NCBI GenBank assembly: GCA_045606465.1
Contig: JAZURZ010000125.1
Coordinates: 1 to 11,799 of the forward strand
Source of the DNA: CAKSQL01 sp045606465
GTDB taxonomy: Bacteria; Bacillota; Clostridia; UBA1381
DNA length: 11,799 nucleotides
Direction of reading: 5' to 3'
In this document: piece after piece, positions 1-5,720 of the stretch
Layout: each line of letters starts with the position of its first letter
Numbering within the stretch: position 1 is the first letter of the stretch
Notes under the pieces: generated by a model
What the model was told of the DNA's origin: nothing
The model's database searches: none
What the model saw: the letters and a program-made list of their open reading frames with translations, nothing else
Made by a program: the position numbers and the translations under genes

Positions 1-1
1 G

Positions 2-928
2 ATCACAGGTGCTGCTCAGATGGACGGTGCTATCCTCGTTTGTGCTGCTTCTGACGGTCCTATGGCTCAGACAAGAGAGCACATCCTTCTCGCTCGTCAG
101 GTTGGCGTTCCTGCAATCGTTGTATTCATGAACAAGGCTGACCAGGTTGACGATCCTGAATTGATGGAACTCGTTGAAATGGAAATCAGAGACTTGCTCA
201 GCGAGTACGAATTCCCCGGAGATGATACACCTATCGTTTCTGGTTCAGGCTTGCAGGTTCTCGAATCTACTTCTACAGATGTTAACGCTCCTGAGTATAA
301 GTGTATCTTAGACTTGATGGAAGCTGTTGATAGCTACATTCCTACACCTGATAGAAAGGCTGACTTGCCATTCTTGATGCCTATCGAGGATATCTTCTCA
401 ATTACAGGCCGTGGTACTGTTGCTACTGGTAGAGTTGAAAGAGGTCAGTTGAAGGTTAACGAAGAAGTTGAAATCGTTGGTTTGACAGACGAAAGCAGAA
501 AAGTTGTTGTTACAGGTATCGAAATGTTCAGAAAGCTTCTTGACTATGCTGAAGCTGGTGACAACATCGGTGCATTGCTCCGTGGTGTTCAGAGAACAGA
601 AATCGAGCGTGGACAGGTATTGGCTAAGCCAGGTACTATCAATCCTCATACAAAGTTCAAGGGCGAAGTTTACGTTCTTACTAAGGAAGAAGGCGGACGT
701 CATACACCTTTCTTCAACAACTACAGACCTCAGTTCTATTTCAGAACAACTGACGTTACAGGCGTTATCTCATTGCCTGCTGGCACAGAAATGTGTATGC
801 CTGGCGATAACGTAAAGATGGAAGTTGAACTTATCACTCCTATCGCTATTGAAAAGGGTCTTCGTTTCGCTATCCGTGAGGGTGGTAGAACAGTTGGTTC
901 AGGCGTTGTATCTGAAATCGATGGCTAA
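2..928 (+). CDS. tuf: Elongation factor Tu, 3' part (5' end outside window)
   Basis: EF-Tu is the GTPase that carries aminoacyl-tRNA to the ribosome A site in the cytoplasm. The frame is open from the window edge and encodes 308 residues of a protein usually near 395-400, so about 90 N-terminal residues, including the P-loop, lie outside. Visible in order: the end of the G domain with the region around GPMAQTREHILLARQ, the G4 motif NKAD (131-142), the G5 motif region SGSGL (about 239-253), then domain 2 (DIFSITGRGTVATGRVERG) and domain 3 (EEGGRHTPFFNNYRPQFYFR, and the C-terminal GGRTVGSGVV). Most family members have NKCD and GSAL, so Cys to Ala and Ala to Gly changes stand out. Codon use (mostly ATC for Ile, few ATA) differs from all downstream genes, as expected for a very highly expressed gene. 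Identification is certain; the ATG at 20 is an internal Met, not the start. Confidence 0.98.
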   Translation: MTGAAQMDGAILVCAASDGPMAQTREHILLARQVGVPAIVVFMNKADQVDDPELMELVEMEIRDLLSEYEFPGDDTPIVSGSGLQVLESTSTDVNAPEYKCILDLMEAVDSYIPTPDRKADLPFLMPIEDIFSITGRGTVATGRVERGQLKVNEEVEIVGLTDESRKVVVTGIEMFRKLLDYAEAGDNIGALLRGVQRTEIERGQVLAKPGTINPHTKFKGEVYVLTKEEGGRHTPFFNNYRPQFYFRTTDVTGVISLPAGTEMCMPGDNVKMEVELITPIAIEKGLRFAIREGGRTVGSGVVSEIDG

Positions 929-945
929 TATTAGCTTATAAAAAC

Positions 946-983
946 AAAAGCGATTTTCCAATTTTTTGGAAAGTCGCTTTTTT
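946..983 (+). terminator. Rho-independent terminator of tuf, probably bidirectional
   Basis: A 15-bp stem (946-960 with 967-981, one G-T wobble) closes a 6-nt loop and runs into a T-rich tail. It begins 18 nt after the tuf stop. On the opposite strand the same stem is followed by a T-rich run (the complement of the A-rich stretch 940-949), and the converging desulfurase gene ends at 1059, so it can serve both transcripts. Confidence 0.9.
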
Positions 984-1058
984 ATATTTCCTGACGCTAT
1001 AATAAATATTTTTTGGTTCTTTTGAGATTATTTATATAGCATGAATTGTTAATATATT

Positions 1059-2201
1059 TTAATTCCTTTTTTCTTTGCATATTTTATAAACTGCATCACT
1101 TAAAGTATCTACACTTTTTTTGTTTGAAAAAAATCCAAAGCTTGCACGCAAAGCCCCGCTTTTTTCGGTACCTAAAGCTACATGAGCAGGATAAGCGCAA
1201 TGCCATCCGCCGCGTGCTGCTATTTTAAATTTATCATTTAAAATTTCACAAAGCTCTCCGCATTCCATTCCTTTTACATTAAAAAGAACAGTTCCGTTTC
1301 TTTCTCCTTGTGATTTATCGCATATGCCATAAACTTCTACATTTTTCATGTTTTTAAGCTTTTCAATTAACAAAAAAGCAAGCTCGCACTGATGTGCGGC
1401 TATTTTTTCGGGAGAGTGCTTTTTTATAAATCGTACAGATTCTCCCAATGCCATTATTGCAGGGGTGTTGAGCGTTCCTGCGTGGAGCATGTCAGGCATT
1501 TGTGACGGTTGTTCCAAGAGATGCGAAAAAGAGCCTGTGCCGCCAAAAATAACAGGGGAAAGCAAAACTCCTTCTCTTACATAAAGACCACCGACTCCAA
1601 GTGGACCAAGAAGACCCTTGTGAGCCGAAAATGCGAGCAAATCAATGTTCATTTCCTTTACATTTATAGGCCTACATCCTGCAGTCTGAGCGGCATCAAC
1701 TAAAAATAAAATCCCAAAATCATGTGCAATTTTGCCTATTTCGCTAATTGGCTCAATGGTGCCGCACACATTTGAGGCGTGAGTGCATATTATAACAGAT
1801 GTGTCACTTCTTATTGCCTTTTTTATATCATCGGGATTTATTCTTCCAAGATTGTCTGCTTCCACAATGGTGTAATTGCCATAGCTATGGACAGGCCTTA
1901 AAACGCTGTTGTGCTCCATTTGTGTAACTATGGCGTGTCCTTTGTTTTTTAAAATTCCGCCTATTGCCATGTTAAGAGCCATGGTTGCATTTTGGCAAAA
2001 GCCAAGTCTTTGAGTGTTGTCTATGCCAAAAAGATCGCAAAGCTCCTCGGAGGTATCCTCTATGCCGCTTGACCCCATAATGCTGAAATAATGTCCTCCA
2101 CGACCTGCATTGACGCTTGCAAGATGAGTATATTTATTCATAGCTCTGTAAAAGCATTCAGGCTTTTGGTAGGAAGTAGCGGCGTTGTCAAGATAAAGCA
2201 T
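1059..2201 (-). CDS. Cysteine desulfurase family protein (class V aminotransferase fold, PLP-dependent)
   Basis: Predicted PLP enzyme of 380 residues that removes sulfur (or selenium) from cysteine (or selenocysteine) as a protein-bound persulfide. Seen: N-terminal YLDNAATS; EHNS at 96-99, the His that stacks on PLP; DAAQ at 169-172; SAHKGLLGPLG with the Schiff-base lysine K195; and RGGWHCAYPAH at 330-340, with candidate catalytic Cys335. Length and the RGGWHCA loop fit the subgroup typified by Enterococcus EF2568 (TIGR01977) better than classical IscS or SufS, so I give no symbol. The ATG at 2201 lies inside the upstream DUF3343 gene (14-nt overlap), with an AGAGG ribosome binding site 6-7 nt upstream, implying translational coupling. 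No iscU/sufU scaffold, selD or selenium gene is present in the window, so the sulfur or selenium acceptor is unknown. Family assignment is strong; substrate is inference. Confidence 0.93.
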   Translation of the reverse strand: MLYLDNAATSYQKPECFYRAMNKYTHLASVNAGRGGHYFSIMGSSGIEDTSEELCDLFGIDNTQRLGFCQNATMALNMAIGGILKNKGHAIVTQMEHNSVLRPVHSYGNYTIVEADNLGRINPDDIKKAIRSDTSVIICTHASNVCGTIEPISEIGKIAHDFGILFLVDAAQTAGCRPINVKEMNIDLLAFSAHKGLLGPLGVGGLYVREGVLLSPVIFGGTGSFSHLLEQPSQMPDMLHAGTLNTPAIMALGESVRFIKKHSPEKIAAHQCELAFLLIEKLKNMKNVEVYGICDKSQGERNGTVLFNVKGMECGELCEILNDKFKIAARGGWHCAYPAHVALGTEKSGALRASFGFFSNKKSVDTLSDAVYKICKEKRN

Positions 2202-2454
2202 GATAAACCTCTTCTCCCTCTGTTTTCTCGGAAAGATACAGGCCGCTTATTTTAATATTATAACGATTTGCTGCTTCGGTAATAAGTGGCAAATTTTTAA
2301 AATGAGTCTTTAAGGAATAGGAACAACCTTTTGAGCCAAGAGCAACGGGAGTGTGGAAAATACGTGCCGATATGCCATAATCTTTATCAAGCCTTTTCCA
2401 GAGTCTGTTGGCGGTGGTGATGGGACCGATTACGACTATTAAATTTCCTGACAT
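2188..2454 (-). CDS. DUF3343 protein, putative Se/S carrier-like
   Basis: Small soluble protein of 88 residues matching the DUF3343 pattern: a short beta-strand start (LIVVIGPITTANRLWKRLDK), a central TPVALGSKGCSYSL segment with the single cysteine C44, and a final strand ending near ISGLYL. The family is annotated in Pfam as putative Se/S carrier-like because members occur beside or fused to cysteine-desulfurase-like proteins and selenium genes. Here it is the first gene of a two-gene unit and overlaps the desulfurase by 14 nt, which fits a desulfurase-acceptor pair with C44 as the possible persulfide or selenide carrier. The start is supported by a GAAAGG ribosome binding site (2467-2472) 12 nt upstream. 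Family recognised from memory of the motif; function is inference. Confidence 0.8.
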   Translation of the reverse strand: MSGNLIVVIGPITTANRLWKRLDKDYGISARIFHTPVALGSKGCSYSLKTHFKNLPLITEAANRYNIKISGLYLSEKTEGEEVYHALS

Positions 2455-2583
2455 TTTAAAAACAATCCTTTCTTCATTTTATATATAAAATGGCGATTTT
2501 ACCTTAAAAAAATAACAAAACACCTTATAATAAAATAATATGAAAAAAGGTATAAAGTTGTGAGGAAAATTTTGGACTATAAT

Positions 2584-2620
2584 AAGCCCTGATTTGTGTT
2601 ATTATCGCAAATCGGGGCTT
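2584..2620 (-). terminator. Terminator-like hairpin downstream of the methyltransferase gene
   Basis: A 13-bp stem (2584-2596 with 2608-2620, one G-T pair) with an 11-nt loop starts 17 nt past the stop at 2638 on the minus strand. The stem is GC-rich at its base, but the minus-strand sequence after it is only modestly T-rich, so termination may be incomplete and could allow read-through into the DUF3343 gene. Position makes it the natural end of the methyltransferase transcript. Confidence 0.55.
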
Positions 2621-2637
2621 AAGATAGTTATTTTTAA

Positions 2638-3771
2638 TTATTCTTTTGGGGGACGATTGCCAAAAAATTGATAGATGTTACATTTTATCATTCCATTATA
2701 AAGCTTTCTTTTTTTGTTGGCAGTTTTGCCAAAAAGCTTTTCAAAATTTTCAGCAGATGCAAGAATATAAAAAGACCAATCCTGCAAAGATTTAAAGGAT
2801 TTACCCATATCGGAATAAAGCTTTTCACAATCAGCTATAGTTCCAAGGCGTTCGCCATAGGGAGGGTTGCATATGATACTCCCATAGGGTGTTTGGCAAG
2901 AAAAATCAAGAGCATTTAAAACTTTTGGTACAACAACATCTTCTACGCCCGCTTTTCGTGCGTTCTCCGATGCGATTTCTACCGCCTCAGGGTCAATGTC
3001 GGAAGAATATATTTCAAGAGGTGTGTTGCGTTTTAAATCAAATGCTTCTTCCCTTGCTTTATTCCATAGATTTTGAGGGACAAAATCAAAGTTTTGTGCG
3101 GAAAACTCCCGTGTAAGACCCGGAGCTATATTGCGTTTGAACATTGCAGCTTCAATGGGAATTGTGCCCGAGCCGCAGAATGGGTCGCAAAGAGGGTATT
3201 CAAACTTCCAATAACTCATCATAACCATGGCGGCAGCTATGGTTTCACGCAAGGGCGCAGCGTTGGAAATTGCCCTGTAGCCACGCTTGTGAAGACTCTC
3301 TCCTGAGGTGTCTATCATAAGGGTGACACGGTCTTTTAAAATGGAAAACTGAAGCTGATAGCAGGCGCCATCTTCAGGGAGCCACGACAGATTATAAGAC
3401 TCACCAAGAGATTCGGCAACTGCCTTTTTTATAATTGCCTGGCAGTCACGAACACTTGCAAGCTGAGATTTCAGGGAATAGCCCTTGACAGGAAAGGCGG
3501 CGTTTTTTGACAAAAAGCGAGTCCAATCTATAGCCTTTGTGGCACAAAAAAGCTCCTCAAAGGTGGTAGCATTAAATTCTGCCACTTTTATAAGGACACG
3601 TTCGCCGCATCTGAGCCACATATTTGCACGACATAAAGCTTCACAATCCCCTAAAAAGGTAACACGTCCGTCCTCGACAGAAGTTTTTTCATAGCCAAGT
3701 CGCTTTAATTCTTTTGAAACAAAAGCCTCAAGCCCAAAAAGAGTGGGAACAATTAATTCAAATTCATTCAT
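2638..3771 (-). CDS. rlmL: THUMP domain class I SAM-dependent RNA methyltransferase (YpsC/RlmL type)
   Basis: Predicted cytoplasmic RNA methyltransferase of 377 residues, homologous to Bacillus YpsC and to the RlmL half of E. coli RlmKL, which makes m2G2445 in 23S rRNA. Seen: an N-terminal ferredoxin-like/THUMP region (about 1-155, starting MNEFELIVPTLFGLEAFVSKE); the substrate-linker HKRGYR near 161-166; the SAM-binding motif DPFCGSGTIPIEAA (196-209); the acidic motif SDIDPEA; and the catalytic NPPYGER (302-308) typical of N2-guanine methyltransferases. There is no RlmK-like second domain. The frame opens at TTG 3783, but the ATG at 3771 gives the usual family start, leaves room for an AGAAGAAAG ribosome binding site, and is chosen. 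The gene is monocistronic and divergent from recJ. Family is secure; the exact target base is inferred and the symbol is by homology only. Confidence 0.92.
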   Translation of the reverse strand: MNEFELIVPTLFGLEAFVSKELKRLGYEKTSVEDGRVTFLGDCEALCRANMWLRCGERVLIKVAEFNATTFEELFCATKAIDWTRFLSKNAAFPVKGYSLKSQLASVRDCQAIIKKAVAESLGESYNLSWLPEDGACYQLQFSILKDRVTLMIDTSGESLHKRGYRAISNAAPLRETIAAAMVMMSYWKFEYPLCDPFCGSGTIPIEAAMFKRNIAPGLTREFSAQNFDFVPQNLWNKAREEAFDLKRNTPLEIYSSDIDPEAVEIASENARKAGVEDVVVPKVLNALDFSCQTPYGSIICNPPYGERLGTIADCEKLYSDMGKSFKSLQDWSFYILASAENFEKLFGKTANKKRKLYNGMIKCNIYQFFGNRPPKE

Positions 3772-3802
3772 TTTATTATACAACTTTCTTCTGTTTTTTT
3801 GC

Positions 3803-3832
3803 TTGTTAAAGCAATCTTAAGATTAGTATAAT
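3803..3832 (+). promoter_or_regulatory. Candidate distal sigma-A promoter for recJ
   Basis: TTGTTA (3803-3808) and a perfect TATAAT (3827-3832) are 18 nt apart. The start site would be near 3839, leaving a leader of about 144 nt to the recJ ATG at 3983. Its -10 shares four bases with the opposing minus-strand promoter. Confidence 0.5.
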
Positions 3833-3853
3833 ATATAAACTTTTAAAAATCAA
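3825..3853 (-). promoter_or_regulatory. Candidate sigma-A promoter for the methyltransferase gene
   Basis: On the minus strand, TTGATT (3853-3848) and TATACT (3830-3825) are separated by 17 nt. A transcript would begin near 3818, giving a leader of about 47 nt to the ATG at 3771. The -10 overlaps a plus-strand -10 at 3827-3832. AT-rich DNA produces chance matches, so confidence is moderate. Confidence 0.5.
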
Positions 3854-3914
3854 TAAATTTCAAAAAAATAAGATAAATTCTGTAAATTTTGAGGTAAAAA
3901 AATTGCAGAAACAC

Positions 3915-3943
3915 TTGAAAAAAATGATAAAAAATGATAAAAT
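3915..3943 (+). promoter_or_regulatory. Candidate proximal extended -10 promoter for recJ
   Basis: TTGAAA (3915-3920), a 17-nt spacer, a TG at 3935-3936 and TAAAAT (3938-3943) form an extended -10 promoter. Transcription would start near 3950, about 33 nt before the recJ ATG at 3983. This start point falls after the ATG at 3947, which supports the downstream start for RecJ. Confidence 0.5.
3921..3940 (+). repeat. 10-bp tandem direct repeat in the recJ promoter spacer
   Basis: AAAATGATAA occurs twice head to tail (3921-3930 and 3931-3940), exactly filling most of the space between the -35 and -10 of the proximal recJ promoter. It could be a slippage-derived repeat or a helix-phased protein site; nothing shows which. 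Confidence 0.7.
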
Positions 3944-3971
3944 AATATGGAAGATAAACTTTACTTGTTGC

Positions 3972-3976
3972 GGAGG
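3972..3976 (+). promoter_or_regulatory. Ribosome binding site that fixes the recJ start
   Basis: GGAGG lies 6 nt before the ATG at 3983. The in-frame ATG at 3947 has only AT-rich sequence before it and no Shine-Dalgarno match, so translation most likely begins at 3983. Confidence 0.85.
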
Positions 3977-3982
3977 AAAAAT

Positions 3983-5692
3983 ATGTCGGGGAAAGTTTGG
4001 AATTATAAAAATAAAGATTGCTCGCAAGAGGAAATTAAAGAGCTGTCCCGACAGGGAGGCATACCTCCTCTTTTAGCCTTACTTTTAATAAATCGTGGAA
4101 TTACTAATGCAACAGCAGCTCAGAAGTATATTAAAAAAACGCTTGATATAATTCATAATCCTATAGATTTAACAGATATAGAAAAAGCAACTGAGCGTAT
4201 AATTTATGCAATACAAAATAATGAAAAAATAACCATTTATGGAGATTATGACGTTGATGGAGTTACGGCGACTGCACTTTTGGTAAAGTTTTTAAAAAAC
4301 CACAATGCCAACGTGGATTATTATATTCCAAATCGTGAAAATGAGGGATATGGAATAAATGTTATGGCAGTGAATAAAATTGCCAAAACCGGAACAAAAC
4401 TGATGATTACAGTGGATTGCGGAATAACTGCCTGTGGAGAGGTGGAGCTTGCCAAAGCTTTGGGTATGGATATAATCATTACCGACCATCATCTTTGTAA
4501 GGAAAAGCTGCCGGCAGCCTTTGCAGTAATAGATCCGAAAAGAGAAGACTCAAAATATCCATTTGACGCACTTTCCGGTGTGGGAGTTGCTTTTAAGCTT
4601 GCATTGGCTATAGCAAAGGAGTTGGGCGAAAAAACATCTAATTGCTTTTATGAATATGTTGAGCTTGCTGCAATAGGCACTATTGCCGACGTTGTAAATA
4701 TATTGGATGAAAATCGCGTCATTGTACAAAAAGGTATTTTATCGATGTCACAGACTAAAAATGAAGGAATAAAGGCACTTTTGAAGGTGTCTGAGGCAAA
4801 CAAGCACCCTATAAATACCACAACGATATCCTTTATGCTTGCTCCGAGAATAAACGCAGGTGGGCGTTTGGGCAGTGCCGACAAGGGGGTGGAATTGTTA
4901 TTGTGCGACAATCCTCACGAGGCAGAGATGATAGCAAATGAACTTGAAAAAAGCAATCTTGACAGGCGTGTTTGCGAACAGAAAATTTTCCAAGAAGCTA
5001 TTGCTATGATAGAAAGTGATGTAGATTTTGATAAAAAAAGGGTTATAGTTCTTGGAAAAGAGGGCTGGCATCATGGTGTAATAGGAATTGTGGCATCAAG
5101 AATATGCGAAAAATTCTATCGTCCGACAATTTTGGTTTCCTTTGATGAAAAGGGTGCAGGAAAAGGTTCGGGACGCTCGGTAGAGGGATTTCATCTTTTT
5201 AACGCCTTGTCGGAGTCAAGTGATATTTTGACCAATTTCGGCGGTCATGCAATGGCGGCAGGAATAGGAATTAATATAAATGACATGGAGGAATTTTCAA
5301 AAAGATTAAACGAAAATTTTGAAAATAAATTTAAGGAAACCGAAAATGTACCTAAAATAGATATAGATTGTGAGCTTTCTCCCGAAATGATTACTATAAA
5401 AAATGCACAGATGCTTGAATATATGGAACCATTTGGAGAGGGAAATCCAAAACCTATATTTTCTATATCGGGAGCAAGGGTGAAAAAAATTGAACAAATG
5501 GGGTCAGACAAAAATCACCTTAAGCTTGTTATAGAAAAAGATGATGTTATAATGAACGCTGTGGGTTTTCGCATGGGGGAATATAAAAATTTCAAAAAAT
5601 CAGGAGATTTTGTTGATGTGGCTTTTATTCTTGAGAAAAATAATTTTAGGGGAGAAGAAAGTGCACAACTCATTTTAAAGGACATAAAATAA
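3983..5692 (+). CDS. recJ: Single-stranded-DNA-specific exonuclease RecJ
   Basis: RecJ is a metal-dependent 5'-3' ssDNA exonuclease acting in recombinational, mismatch and replication-fork repair. The protein has 569 residues from the chosen ATG. Seen: DHH-family motif I YGDYDVDGVTAT (DYDVDG at 88-93), VDCGI, the signature DHH (168-170), AAIGTIADVV, GGRLGSADKG near 293-302, the DHHA1 region with GWHHGVIG (361-368) and SGRSVEGFHL, then FGGHAMAAGIG (about 419-428), and a C-terminal OB-type region to the end. All metal ligands I would expect are present. Length matches E. coli RecJ (about 577) and is much shorter than Bacillus YrvE (about 786), so the extra C-terminal domain of the long Firmicute form is absent. 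It is the first gene of the long plus-strand block and is followed by rel after 28 nt. Confidence 0.97.
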   Translation: MSGKVWNYKNKDCSQEEIKELSRQGGIPPLLALLLINRGITNATAAQKYIKKTLDIIHNPIDLTDIEKATERIIYAIQNNEKITIYGDYDVDGVTATALLVKFLKNHNANVDYYIPNRENEGYGINVMAVNKIAKTGTKLMITVDCGITACGEVELAKALGMDIIITDHHLCKEKLPAAFAVIDPKREDSKYPFDALSGVGVAFKLALAIAKELGEKTSNCFYEYVELAAIGTIADVVNILDENRVIVQKGILSMSQTKNEGIKALLKVSEANKHPINTTTISFMLAPRINAGGRLGSADKGVELLLCDNPHEAEMIANELEKSNLDRRVCEQKIFQEAIAMIESDVDFDKKRVIVLGKEGWHHGVIGIVASRICEKFYRPTILVSFDEKGAGKGSGRSVEGFHLFNALSESSDILTNFGGHAMAAGIGININDMEEFSKRLNENFENKFKETENVPKIDIDCELSPEMITIKNAQMLEYMEPFGEGNPKPIFSISGARVKKIEQMGSDKNHLKLVIEKDDVIMNAVGFRMGEYKNFKKSGDFVDVAFILEKNNFRGEESAQLILKDIK

Positions 5693-5706
5693 ATTAAAAA
5701 AGAAAA

Positions 5707-5713
5707 GAGGTGA
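5707..5713 (+). promoter_or_regulatory. Ribosome binding site supporting the GTG start of rel
   Basis: GAGGTGA lies 7 nt before GTG 5721. No ATG in this frame occurs nearby, and the encoded N-terminus matches family length, so GTG is the start. It lies wholly in the 28-nt recJ-rel gap. Confidence 0.8.
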
Positions 5714-5720
5714 CGCCTTA

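Noticed and set aside
2539..2562. Seven-codon frame ATG AAA AAA ... TGA in the gap before the DUF3343 gene
   Set aside because: No ribosome binding site, on the opposite strand to the flanking genes, and expected by chance in A-rich DNA.
3772..3783. TTG start adding four residues to the methyltransferase
   Set aside because: The Shine-Dalgarno-like AGAAAG abuts the TTG with no spacing; ATG 3771 fits the family N-terminus.
3947..3982. Upstream in-frame ATG giving RecJ 12 extra residues
   Set aside because: No ribosome binding site precedes it, the candidate promoter start lies after it, and GGAGG sits correctly before the ATG at 3983.
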